From Acanthopleura granulata (Eukaryota > Mollusca > Polyplacophora > Chitonida > Chitonidae), in contig JABBOT010000003.1 in assembly GCA_016165875.1 (NCBI GenBank), positions 26,678,983 to 26,742,982 of the forward strand: a stretch of 64,000 nt of DNA, read 5' to 3'. Below the pieces are notes generated by a model. That model was not told where the DNA came from, searched no databases, and saw only the letters and a list, made by a program, of their open reading frames with translations. The stretch's first letter is position 1. Each line of letters starts with the position of its first letter. The position numbers and the translations under genes were made by a program. Below are positions 47,410 through 60,072 of this stretch, piece after piece.

Positions 47410-48075
47410 TGTAGTGTATCACACTTTCGGTCACACAATGTAAATCCATGTAAATGTAAGTAATGCAAGTGGAGCTATAAAGAGGTTTGACACTTTGAGT
47501 CACACAATGTAACTCCCATGTGCTGGCGTTATAAAGAGATTATTACACACGCCAAATTTACCCACACAATATATCTGATAAATCCAAAGTGCTGGCCTTA
47601 TAAAAGGTTATTACACACACCCAGTTTACATTTTCACGCAAACAATATATCTGACAAGTCCCAAGGGATGCTATTATGAAGGGGTTGGAGCCTCCGGTGC
47701 TCAGTCGGTTAGCGCGCTATCGCAGCACAATGACCCGAAGCCTCCCACCAATGCTGTGAGTTCAAGGCCAGCTCATGTTGGCTTCCTCTCCGGTCGCACG
47801 TGGGAAGGTCTGCTAGCAACTCGCGGATGGTCGTGGGTTCCCCCGGGCTCTGTCCGTTGGCCGCCGTCGTGTAAGTGAAATATTCTTCAGTACGTCGTAA
47901 AACGCACATCAAATAAATAAACAAATAAATAAATATAAAGTGGTTTATTGCATACACCCAATTTACATTTTCAGTCACACAGTATATCTGACAAATCCCA
48001 CGAGCTGACGTTATAAAGGGGTTATTACAAACGCCCAATTTACATCTTTCAGGCAGAAAACGTATCTGGTACAAG
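47410..48075 (+). repeat. Tandem array of about 70-77-bp units, interrupted by a SINE
   Basis: The repeated blocks are TCACACAATATATCTGACAA, ATCCCA-GTGCTGGCGTTAT, AAAGGGGTTATTACACACGC and CCAATTTACATTTTCA. Successive AAAGxGGTT anchors are about 54, 69, 73 and 77 bp apart, the irregular ones being diverged. The array runs on both sides of the SINE at 47687-47933. Confidence 0.88.
47687..47933 (+). mobile_element. SINE inserted in a tandem array, with target duplication
   Basis: Near full-length member of the main family: GCTCAGTCGGTTAGCGCGCT head, GTGAGTTCAAGGCC as B-box region, TTGGCTTCCTCTCCGGTCGC body, and an AAATAAATAAACAAATAAAT tail. It is flanked by TATGAAGGGGTT (47675-47686) and TATAAAGTGGTT (47934-47945), a 12-bp target duplication with two mismatches, and the surrounding 70-77-bp repeat reads through once it is removed. 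This fixes both ends of the SINE. Confidence 0.9.
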
Positions 48076-49524
48076 TAAATCCCAAATGTTACAAATTCGA
48101 ACAGATGCAGAAACTATCAAAGTAACGTAAGACTAATATATCTGCTAATCTTCCTCGATCATTACCATCTGATTCTCCAGTGAGTTTGTACTATAGGTCT
48201 GTCAGTACTGAAACAGGCACAGTACTTCTTGAAATTTCGACATATCGGTAGCCAATTTATGAAAATGTGTGTTGGGATAACACACAAATATATCAATCAC
48301 TTTTACAAATTAGGGTTGCCTCTATGGAATCATATACAGAAGACTAGAAAACAGAAAATCCAATTCGTACATGTAGCATGTAGCATTTTGTACATATTTT
48401 CGTTCTTCTGAGACATGATGTTACAAGTAACATGACAGTGAATCCTGGGAAATCTATTCTCGGCTAAACGCTCTGGACATCGAGCATTGGCAATGTCAGT
48501 CCTAAGTGTTCTCCACAAGTACCATTACAATTTCATCGAATCCTCCAATATGAAAAGCCTCGCTATAAGGTGTTTGACGGAAACGAGGCCCTAAGTCCAC
48601 ACTATCATTATCGTTCTTCCAGACCGGTCAAAGAAAACTTGGAGGTGCATCATTAGTTTAATTGTCTCTATCTCATTTTGTATGAACAGAGAGAAAGGCA
48701 GATAAAAATAAACTGGTATTTGTGGATTCACCAAAGATCCTGACTTCTATATTCTGCAATTTACTTTAGTTTTCTTTGTATATTACAAGATGTGCAACTA
48801 AAATGCTCATCTTTTAAAATCCCAAACTGATGATTTGGTCCTGTAGACCAAGAATAACATCCATGTGTATTAAGCCTGAATGTGAATACCACAGACCTTG
48901 TTTGGCCACTTGGCATTAGGTACCTCAGGGTGTAGGTTGGAAGTAATAGGGATTTAGACTTATGCACATGTACAACATGCTTGATCGGCTGCTCTATTAC
49001 TGTTTTCCGATAAGAACTAAGACACGGACATTTTGGTTATACATTTGTGCATTAGTATGACTTTCATCCAAAAGACTACTTTGTGTTGTAGTGTATTCGA
49101 GCACTCTCGTTGACTGTGTTGTCATGAAATATTGCTTCTTGTATTATAATCTGCCAGAATTCTGCTCTTCAGCACGAAGAAATTCATTCGTGGTATGAAA
49201 GGGCAAATAGCATTTAGGTAAATGGCATGCATTTGTAAATAGACTTGCATCAGTTGGACCTGAACTTCACGGTGGACCTCACATAGGCGAAGATAATGCT
49301 ACAATTTTCTGCGTTCAGGCTCTCAAAGATCGTCTCAAGACATCTCGTATCCTTCAGAGCATGATAAAATCATTACCACGACCTGCTATTGAATATTGGC
49401 TATTCACAATGACATATAACAAAAACTAAATTCTTTAATTCAATCCTAGATACATTAAATCTGTTTTGACTTTTTGATACCAGTTTCACACCCGATTCAC
49501 GTGTTAACCTTTGTTATAGCCAGA
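48076..49524. other. Unassigned stretch
   Basis: No supported gene, RNA or repeat seen. Confidence 0.45.
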
Positions 49525-49640
49525 CCTGCGGAGGTGGAAATCATCAGGTGTCCCGCGGGATTTAAGTGCAATCTCCCTCGTGCTGAGTGATTGCTGGCTA
49601 GTTCAACAAGGCCTTAAATTGTCCTAATTAATCGATATTC
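49525..49640 (+). repeat. Short dispersed repeat, partner of 57735-57860
   Basis: Shares GCGGAGGTGGAAATC, GGGATTTAAGTGCAATC and CCTTAAATTGTCCTAAT with similar blocks at 57735-57860 in the same order and spacing. The middle is diverged. Element type is unknown. Confidence 0.45.
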
Positions 49641-52600
49641 CACTATGTGGCCAACTAGCCGATCTGCGCACTATGGACGGTCCCCCATAGGGTCTTATCT
49701 GTGAAGTACTTAGATGTCACCCTGTAACCTCTCATCAGTTTAATGGAGCTGTTTTTTAGTCCCTAATCTATACTAGTGTCCAGGCGTTGTCCACATTCAA
49801 CAAACCCGAATGTTGTACTAGGCTACAAGCTTACACAGCATTTCAACATAACGGTGCATGTTTATGTCAGCTGTATATGTTGGCATAACCGTGGGATGAC
49901 ACAATGATATTAATCAACGATGCAATTATGGTATATGTCGCAGTAATTCGGTGTAATATTACTCTATCGGATACAACATGAAAGGGCTCTTTGACGAATA
50001 AAACGACATGAGAACTTAACAGTTCGCTGAAGCCATGGTGGGGATTAACCAGTGTTCAGAGTTCATTGGTCAGTTATCAAAACTTAAATATTTGTCATCT
50101 GACGAAATTTGCATAAGCTTTTGATTGCTGTCGTGGTGGGAGATGAGGTAAATCAAGCGTTTATCTTTCCCAGATTCACCAGGACCCACATCTCTGCTAA
50201 TGCGAGTTTTAAAAGAAAAAAAGTAAAACATTGAGTGAAATTTAATCCCGGCCACAAACTGTAGTTAAACTATGGCCATAAAATAGTGCTGAATAGAGAT
50301 CGCCCAGATGATTAGGTATAATGAAAAGACTGCCGTTGGCTGAGTCTGTGTTTGTCTACCTCAGAATTTGTAGGCTGATATAGGATAACGAAAAGGTAGT
50401 TTCACAGAAAGGAACATCCTCTTTTACTGACAGTCTCAAATTGGAGTATTCGCCTACACGACGATATCAGTGGTGCTTGAAATGGAAAAAGAAAGATGCA
50501 TTAACAGTTTGTAAAGCCTATGTCCATAAATGGTATAAGGTCAACGCCTTGTGAGACTTTTAAAATATCATCGGGATTAACACAGCCAGGAGGTTGAACA
50601 GTGGAGGCGGACATTATGTCCACTGGGATAACTGGGGTTTGGGAAAGCCATGGACAAGCCTATAGCGACCTCGGAGGTAACTTGTGGGGGAGGGAGGGTT
50701 CTTTACATGCCAGTGAGGCACACATTACCGAAGTATCACAAAGACTGTACCGCTAATGTACAAAAGTGTTCCGTTAATCCCCAGCATGGTGAGGTAGATG
50801 AGGTTAAATCTGATATTAGAAGTTCTTCGTCATTATACTTACTTGTTTTCTAATGCATGTAACAACTGGTACTCATTTTAGTATGTGTTCATAGCTGGTT
50901 CAGAAGTTTTCCTTACTTGCGTAGCCACATGATTTCAATTTGTTTTTTGATAATTGTTTCACAATGCCATATTATCTCTTTACACACGTCTCCATTCCAT
51001 TTGCCACCCGCTACTTCATGTGCCCAGTAATAGCGTGTCCTCGATGATCAGCGCCGTCATTTTGCCTTTCTGCAATTTGCTTTGTTTTCGCCGAATAAGA
51101 AGAAAAATATGACAGACAGCGGATTGCATAATAGCCTTGTCAGTGAAAGAAAGTTCTTTGGAACATTTCCTTTTCATCTGGCCGCTCATCTCACTAACTA
51201 CATGTCGAGACTTGTGAAATAGGTCAAGAGTTCTTATTCAAACCTTTTAAAACATTACGGTCACGGTGCCGTCGGGGTTCATTACCATGGCTTTATCTTT
51301 TTTCATTGTTGTTCTTCATCTAAAATGACCCTTGCTAAAATTTAGCAAGAATGCTAAAGGGACCATACCCCGAGGACTCCTAAATGTAGTCAACTAGTCC
51401 AGTATCTCGTAAGTTAAATAGGAAATTTATGGCGTTCTTCATGTTATAGGGCTGAAAGCGGCTTAATTTACAAGGAGAGCTCCGAAAAATGGACTGACAC
51501 AGTTTCTTGATAGCTGTTCTTATTCCATGTTTCGAGGCAGCATGTAATCGTTGCACGTAGCCATCAACGGATTGGGCAAGCGCACTGAATCATAAACTGA
51601 AGCTATGGGTTGTAAATTAGTAGTTTACAAATCTCAAGTCTAGAGGATTTCCCAGAAAACGAGTTTTGTTTACTTCTTGTAGGCCTATGAAACATAAATG
51701 ATGCATATGTGTGACCTGCCAAAAATTTGAAAAGATTTTCTAATAAATACACTTGCACGGCCGCATAGCCATAGGCATTTTCTCGGATACACTGACTAAT
51801 GACGTCTTGTCTACAAGCCCACATATTCTTCACAGTCAGAACCTTTCGCCCTCCCTAATTCGTCCAGCTGCGAACTATTAGTGAATAGCCTGGATAATCA
51901 GCAACCGTGCATGTTTCGGACTTGTAGTGTTATGCAGGCTGACCCTCCACTAAGAGATAGGCGGAACTGATTTCGTTGAGACTATGAAACCTAGACTTTG
52001 GAGTGGAAAAACTTATCATTTCGTTTCGGACAGGTAAAAATATGACTTCATGATTAACAAGACCCCTTGCTTTCATCACAGATTAGTTCCAGGAAATGCT
52101 CTCATCATAATGACTGTAGAATGCTGGAGCTTTATATTCTTTAGACGTCTCGTTTCAATTCTAGCTAATACCAAATACTTGTGTTCCCAGAATGTCCCGT
52201 GTGAACTGATCATCTGAATACCACGAAACCCCAAGGAATTTTCCGCGAAATAGTACCTCATTTTGGATTAAATATCGGTTACAAATCGCAGTTAAGTTGA
52301 GGTTGACCCATGTCGTTTTTATTACTACAACAATTTTCATTGCATGGCAAATGTCCTTGATTCGGATTTACAGACGACCATAGAAAGAAATTGTTTTTTT
52401 TTTCTTCCTCTCTCTCTCTTTCTTAGAACTGGCCTGCAAGCTTGTGTGTAAATTTAGCTGGAAATGAATGTGGTTTGTTTTGATGCGATTTCCCCACAAG
52501 GACAGCATGGGGCTAAAACACAGCATTCAGGATGGAGTTTCAATATTAATCAAATCTCTCGACAATACTGACAAGATTAATGTGACAAAACTGTTGAAGA

Positions 52601-55600
52601 AGGGAAAATACTGACTTCCCGCTATATGCCTTTTAGATGTCCATGTACATACGCATCTCATGTTCACCTTACGTTGTTTAGCTGGGTTAACAAAAACAGT
52701 TAAAAATGCCAGAAACGCATATTAACTGATTCCTCTAGGGATGAAAATCGCCTTTTCTTTTCTTGTTTCAGACGGGATCAGTTTAATTAGGTTTAATATC
52801 TGTTGAATGTTTCATTAGCCATCTGGTGAAATTCGACTCCCTCCGATTTATACCAGTTATGTCTTTTACTATAATAGTTAAAAGAAGGCCATTAAAATAT
52901 AAAGTAAAGTTAATTATTTCAAAAAAAGATGTATTCTCAAAATTGCATTACTGTCAACGACTAGTTGCTGTGTTTGAGGTAATGTGTTTCATCAGGCAAA
53001 ATTCATAAATACTATATTTCACTGTTTATCACTAGAAGCCGGTATTCTTATTGTGCTAGACATTTTTACGTGTGTAAATTTCAGCTTCAAAGGAGATATT
53101 GTATTAAAATTGTATTTCTGTTAACAAGCAGTAACTGTGAAAAGGATTGCCTTTGATGAAACTAAATGGGCCAATGCTATAACTTTTCATTTGGCATTTT
53201 ATGCGGGAATATTAGTTGTGTCACCCTTTGTTCGAGGAAAGTTCATCGTATTTCTGAAATGGGTGCTGTCCTTTCATACGAAGACATCGTAGCAGTTGGT
53301 CGTGCCGAAGATATGTAAACAACGTTCTATTCGAATTCGTATATCATGACAAAAGCTGACTCTTTTTTACATTTTGATATTCCAAAAATCTTCAATGTTA
53401 TTGTTAATAGCCTGAGTACCAAGGTCAATTGGCGGTAAATTGCAACCACCACATATCGATCCGCGTGTTTAGCAGTCTCCAGCACTCAGGCTGTACATTT
53501 GACTTAGCAGTGCCTGCTGGCTGTGGAAGGCGGTCATCACTCTGCTAGATTGTCACGATACCAATACTTTACAGATTTTCGATCGGATACCTGTGTCTGA
53601 ATGTAAGAAATGTCCGATGGCAGTGAGATGCATAGAAACATAATGGATGCATGGAAACAATAGATGTCGTTCATAATTATTTTCGCTTAAAGAGAGCAAC
53701 AAAACGATCTTAAATGCTGTCTTTAGAAACAAATTCAGACTTTTGAGCTACAGGTTTACTATAGCTCTATTTTCATTTACTTCGTAGTGGCATTGTCTTT
53801 ATTTCATGATGGAAGGCAATCACAAGTGGAAAAACCAAATTAATCTGCATGTGATCAAGATCGATCGCTTAAAAAACATTTATATTCTTATGAGACTGGT
53901 ATTCAGATTCGGAATATCGCTGTTTTGTTACTATATGACAGCGCAGATGTACCAGTTGTACATATAGCGAACCAGACACCAAGAACGAATCCATCAAAGG
54001 TGAACCCATAATGACTCAGGCTGACAGATAGGCTTTTGGTCGATATTCTTTCTGGGAAGAAATATACGACAGGTTTGTAGTAAAATCTGGATGTCATGGG
54101 AAGCAATTAATTGGCGCCGTCACAAAGTGTGGAGAAGCCCGACTCATATACCTACGGTTAATAGCTTTGTATGTGCCTATGTGCTAGTGGTGTGGTTCTT
54201 CTGTACACTTTGAATACCTCTAGAGAATCCTATTCGCCTTGTTGAAGTTAGCTTCCTTGAGTGAAGGCGGTAAAGGTACCTCCGTCAGATCAACTTGTCA
54301 ATCCCAATGTCAAGATCCCCCAAAGAGGTATTTCCCGGTTTCTGACAGGCAAGAAAATTCAAAATAAAAAGTTAATGCCCTTGTTGAAATTTTTTGTCTT
54401 CCACGACCCCTTGGTTTTACTTTCTGTCGAGCATCCCAAGCCTCTTTGTCAAACATATATTCTGCGTGAATTTTGTCACATTTGGGCCATCACTTCAGCT
54501 ATTGTTAGCGCTTTGCATGTACATGTGTTCCGTCTTCTTTAATTTATTTGGTAAAAAACATTAGTTGACAGATGACTTTTCTCCATTTACGATATTTCCA
54601 CGCTATCCCTCAACATGTCGTTCTAGGCTTTTGAGCAACCAATGTCGCGCATTGTATTCCTGAACTGAAACTGAGATTGGAAATTATCACATAAATCATT
54701 TTATATATTGTTTGTGTCTACTGTAAAATGTTCTCGTTCCTTAAATAAAGGCAGACGATAATAGACCAAGACTGCGGTATATCATAACAGAGTGAACGAA
54801 AGGGGTTCATGTATATTGATACTGACGGTATCTAACAAAGAGATTTGATTAATCAAACTGTCTGAGATGATGGACTGGTATGTTTAGTGTGGTGTGTGTT
54901 ACCCGAGACTCGTGTGACCAATAAAACTGACCAAAGGTGAGTGTCATGATTTATGCGGAGTGTTGTCTCATTACTAACATAAATAAAGGGTATACAAAAC
55001 GTTCGCTGTGGGAAAGTTCAACAGGTATCTGTTTATCATTGATGAATTACCGTAAACTGAATAAGGCGTCTTATATTATTGATGATTTAATGTACTATAA
55101 TGTGGCTCGATCCGACATGACTGGAATGTTGCGAAGGTGGCCCTAAGCCAAAATCATTCATTCATTATTACTTAAGGAACAGTTGGCGAATTTCATTTAT
55201 TTGCTTGAATCCGATTTTTACGGCCTACTCGAGCATATCTAGATTACTTGGTACATGATGGTTATCAGACTTATGGGTAGACAGAGACGTTACAGAGCCT
55301 CGCCAAGCACCAGTCTAACGCCATGGCTTGAAGACTTCTTTGCTCAAGGGCATGCCGTCTGTAGCAAAGATGACGCCATGGTAACATGTACTAATGAGAA
55401 CAATGCCGTGTATTGGCGCAGAGTGTTGCATCGAACACTGCCTTTAAGACTACAAAAAACTGTGTTTTCCAACTGAACAGAACAGCAATAAGTATTCTTC
55501 GATTTTCATATTTTGACAAAGTTAGGAGGATTTAATGACAGCTCGAAAGTAACCGTACATGTATATGCGCGGGATCCGTGTGCAAGATTTTAGCTTCTGG

Positions 55601-56087
55601 TATAAATACATAAAAACGAAGACTAGATGAATGAAAGAGGCGAAACTCCACAATAAACAGTAGAAAAAGAATAGATTACTCAAATGCTATGCCTTGTGGA
55701 TCTGTGCTGTGACGCTTGACCGTACAGTAATAAGCTTGAACTTCCAGTTATAAAATACGTAGAAAGTTTCCCAAGCGCAAAATATTTATCGTCCCTTCAT
55801 TAATTTTCCATCTGACAAGGAAAGATATCAATTTATAAAATTAGGAACTGCACCACCTCGAAAACAGTATGACATAGAAAACAAATCGAAGTCTGACATA
55901 ATCATTACGAGCATTGCTGTCTGTGTTGCATGGTTTGAAGGCTGAAATGCTTTTTGAAGAAATGTAATCTGCTATTGGCCCTGTTTACTGAACTCCAAGA
56001 TGTGGTGTCTTCTGAATGCTGTGTCTACTGGTTGTATGTTGCCGCATATACAAGTTTCGAATTGTTTGAGAACATATTATTCTAAAG
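49641..56087. other. Unassigned stretch
   Basis: About 6.4 kb in which I found no supported gene or repeat family. There is a pyrimidine-rich TTTTTTTTTCTTCC/CTCTCTCT run near 52393-52425. Frames at 50650, 54261, 54937 and 55255 have no motif or splice partner. Confidence 0.4.
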
Positions 56088-56579
56088 CTCCTGTTACGCT
56101 ACGGTGCTGGTGAACTACCTGCTTGCTTTACGAACATCACAGCTTACAGAAACAGTAAGGTATTATCTAAAAGAGGAAATGGGAACACTGCTTGCGTCAG
56201 TTTCGTTTTGGCGGCCGGGTTATGTTCCCTCATTACTACCCCCAGACCAGTTAGATGGCATTTTCAAATCCGGCGTGGACAGATTTGTCAGGTTCCTGAT
56301 GGGTTTTCCAGCGCCAATAAACCCCACGGTCTTCATATATGTGAAATAGAATTCTGTAGTGTACTCGTAAATCGCCAGTCACGCAAGAAAGTCAAGCCTC
56401 TGCAGACAGTCACCTTACAGAATTGCATATCACGCTGCTTCCATACCAGCCTTGACCTTAGCGAATTCTGGTCGATGTTTAGTAAAACATTATATAGCGC
56501 AGTAAAGGTACCTTCAGAATGGTTGTCTTTACCTAAAGAGACAAACCAATTATTACAGAAGAATATTTTGGAACAATAA
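56088..56579 (+). other. Region with two overlapping open frames of protein-like composition
   Basis: Frame one (56088-56349) encodes RPGYVPSLLPPDQLDGIFKS followed by GVDRFVRFLMGFPAP. Frame two (56208-56579) ends with SEWLSLPKETNQLLQK. Both open frames together cover about 490 bp and could be one decayed coding region with a frameshift. I recognise no family and found no good splice sites, so I do not call a gene or pseudogene. Confidence 0.25.
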
Positions 56580-57159
56580 ACATGGTTTTAATCATGCCCG
56601 TTTATCAACATGTAATACGAAAAAAAATCTTTCCTTCAGTCTAACATTTTCCCCATTTATGTGTCAATGCATCGTTAGTTCATAATATTGCAATCTTTAT
56701 TCAGCTAAATGACGTGCGTCACAAACATCCATTAATTATGTATGCAAACTCTCCCAAAAACACAAATGAACAACAGCAATACACAGGAGGTCCACAAACA
56801 TGTTGCAAACTTTGAAAAAAAAACCATGCAAAATTACTAATAGCGACGTGCATCTGAAAGCTTTAAAATCTTTAACCCGACTTCTTACTAGAAAAGAACA
56901 GATGGCGGGCGTCAATCAAAAATTTCTGGACAAAATAAATCGCCGTTAAAATGTAGTTATCGCCAGATGAACAGAAGAAACAGGATAGTGCCTTCAGTTA
57001 AACATATCGCTTAAATCGTGTCTTATCTTGGCGATTAAACTTGTATACATACGAATTGAATTGGATTTGATCACAAATAACTACACTTCCGGTAGAGCTG
57101 TCGATTGGTATTCCTTGAATATCAGATCTTAGAAAAAAGACTACAGCATACATAACAAA

Positions 57160-57370
57160 ACCAGAGCAGTAACGACAATCTGCTATTTGACATTGTCCAA
57201 CGTACCCAGATATGTCGGCCTCCAGTCAATTTACATCAATTAGGTTTCATTCTAACTCTTCATGTACCTAAATGGTTAAAAAATAAGAACTTGGAACGTC
57301 CCCAGCACCATGGTCTAAGCAGAATTAGTTTAAAAAATAAAGTGATGTAAACTACAATTTATTAGGTGAA
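57160..57370 (+). repeat. Dispersed copy of the 200-bp repeat
   Basis: GCAGTAACGACAATCTGCTA, AGGTTTCATTCTAACTCTTC, CCCCAGCACCATGG and AATAAAGTGATGTAA match copies within units A-C and the one at 44640. It lies 13 kb outside the tandem array, so the repeat disperses independently of the unit. Confidence 0.6.
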
Positions 57371-57734
57371 CACTCATCCGGGATAACTCAAAAATACCAT
57401 GGTGCTGTCATAATAAACATCTATCGGAAATGCTAATTATGTCATACTGTGAATTCCTTCTGTTGACTAATTTACCTGTCGGTTGACAGGTTGCATGATG
57501 CTACCGCTTTTATTGGTAGCACCAGAATATCTGCTTGACCAATACCATTGCATTACAGTCAAATGAAATGAATTGTGGTATTTATTTTTGACCTTGCCGG
57601 TGTCGCAGCGTGGTCGGAATTTCTGTCATGATTTATTGAAAATGGAGTCAATTGCCTTTTACCGAGAGCCTTTGCTCGACCTCTTAACGGTCTCTGTGTC
57701 AACTATAATTTCGTCGGGAGCAGAAGTTGTCCAG

Positions 57735-57860
57735 TGCGGCAGCAGCGGAGGCGGAAATCGGCACGGACGCCATGAGTTTAAGTGGAATCAGTTTTGACGT
57801 GATAGATTCTAAGGTGTTCCACCAAAGCTTTAAATTGCCCTAATAACTGCTGATTCCATC
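57735..57860 (+). repeat. Short dispersed repeat, partner of 49525-49640
   Basis: GCGGAGGCGGAAATC, GAGTTTAAGTGGAATC and GCTTTAAATTGCCCTAAT parallel the copy at 49525. No tail, inverted termini or target duplication were seen. Confidence 0.45.
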
Positions 57861-59937
57861 AGCGCAGTGACAAGTTGTGAGCACCCGTCTAAAATCTGCC
57901 TAGATATTCCATATCCGAAAGACTAAATACCAGTACCTTAAAATGCTAATATAAACAGTGAATACGTTTGTCATAGACAATGTTTTATCGTATATGCAAG
58001 GCCACATCTGCTAGCGAAAAAACACGTCTTGGTCACTGTTTGTTGCAGTTATTAGTGTTTAAGTAGGTTACAAAAATCACACAGTGTATCCTTATGTCAG
58101 TCATTTGAGAAATGGGCACCAATAAATACCAATAGTAAAAAGTTGAATATTATGTTATATCCGAAAACGTTTCGGAGTAATTATTTATTTCTTGGGCTTT
58201 CCATTATTAATATTGTCTTTTCGGAACAGGCAGGATGGTACCAGGGTGGACATATTTATATTGCTGTCTCAACGAAACAGCTTGGAAAAGACACCCGGGC
58301 CTGTTTCACAATTTCTCTTTTAGAAAACAAAATATATGATGTTGGATGCCCAAACATGGCTCATATCGCCCTATGACAGCATAAAATTAGCTGTGAAAAG
58401 TTGATGTGATGCATGTATTGTGAAATAGATCTCAGACATCATCCTGGCATTTTTCTTCCTGCTATACATTGGACATACCTAACACCATCGAGTGGATGTA
58501 TGTTTTTACATACACAGTGGTGAAGTTGTTTTAGAACGCACAAGAGGCCCGCTAAAGTACGCTATCCTGTAAAATCGGCAACATCTCGAGTCATTTGTCA
58601 GACATGCCACGGAAATAAATAAATTGGAAAATTATCGCGGATTGATCTATGATGTAGTCACACGGGATGCTAGCTACTGTTGTCTGTCTAGTGTCGTACA
58701 GGACATCAGTGCACTTCTCTGCGCCGAAAGACACAAACCAATGAGCTGTTTTATGCGTTTACAATTTGCATTACTTGTACTGTCAATCTAGTCAATGGAG
58801 AAAAGCGAGATAGAGTTATGGATCTCCAGATAAGTATATTGGATTCATAACGTGTGCGTTCAAGAATACTTTCATTGTCTCCATCTCTGTACTGTGAAAT
58901 GGCGTAAGCAAAAAAACTGTTTTAAAAACGAGAAAAGAATATATACTGGCAGAATGGCATGTACTGGTGGTGCAATAAAAGTTTCAGAGACAGCGAAAAC
59001 ATGTTAGCCTCATATCAATTGTGACTTTTGTCAGTCTAAGATGATGCTACATTATTTAACTTATCAGCCATTTCACAATTTTCACAATGACACCAGACGG
59101 TCCCGTTTGAACAGTTCATCAATACAATGCAAGATGATCATTTTCATGAAGGCCATACACGGATCGGCAATTTGGCACATCGGGTGTTATGTACCAATTT
59201 CAGTTGTAATGACTGAGTTTTTCCCTTGAAATATACAGGTACGATGCAATATCGCCTGACTGGTGTTATGAGTCTTTGTTTCAATCTCATGGGCTCTTCT
59301 AAAATAAGACTAAATAAGCACATATGTGGAACGTAAGAGGAAAATAATATTATTGTTGTAAATGCATATTTACAGGTGCATCGTGTTTTAACCACGTATA
59401 GTCATGACAAAAATTTAAAATACATGTACATATAACATATTATGTGAGTATCTTTTTTTCTTCACATATGGGGTTGCTTAATCTCTGTCCACGGACAAGT
59501 CATGTATATGTGTCAGGCGCATCGATACAGGCGATTATTTCCATTCCCCTGTTATTTTAATGTACACGAGCTTGTCGCTATACAAATTTGCAGTCAAATG
59601 TTTGAAGAACTGCGGTTATTAACCACGTGGAGGTTTTGGAAGAGAAAGTAGTATTGGTGAAACGAAAAAACGTCAGATGAAACAAGATGGTGTGTTGAGG
59701 AGAGATGATTTCGAGATATCCATTGTGCTACCGTTACATCTAGTGATCGGCTCGCCTTTTACCGTTCTTGATATATTTATCTTGTCTCCATGTAACGCTG
59801 TGGCTTTGCTTGTTGAATGTACCAAAGGACATTTACATGATTTACATTGCGTGATGGTTCTCGGAAAATTTTGGATCGCCCATTAGAATGCCATTGGCAT
59901 GTTGAAGCGTATGTATACGTCTTGCTCGTCACTGAAC
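57861..59937. other. Unassigned stretch
   Basis: No supported gene. At 58238 the sequence GTCTTTTCGGAACAG could be a 3' splice site and is followed by 46 open codons to a stop at 58376, but no upstream exon was identified. Confidence 0.4.
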
Positions 59938-60072
59938 TGGGTCCACTGGGTTTCATGAAGTATACTTAGTGCTAACTAGCTCTTAGCTACGTGCACTTCC
60001 TATCTCTGCAACATACGTTGTTATGGCAGTTAAGGGAATCCTTAGCTAAGTGCACTTCATGAAACTGGGGCC
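59938..60072. mobile_element. MITE-like element with short terminal inverted repeats
   Basis: The left end GGGTCCACTGGGTTTCATGA, then AGTATACTTAG, is mirrored by the right end CTAAGTGCACTTCATGAAAC, then TGGGGCC. It is flanked by TGAAC on both sides (59933-59937 and 60073-60077), a likely 5-bp target duplication. At about 135 bp it cannot encode a transposase. Similar ends (CCAGTTTCATGAAG type) are, as I recall, common in invertebrate MITEs, but the superfamily needs a database comparison. Confidence 0.65.

Noticed and set aside
51330..51352. Small palindrome CTTGCTAAAATTTAGCAAG
   Set aside because: A 9-bp stem with no flanking duplication or neighbouring feature; palindromes of this size are common in AT-rich DNA.
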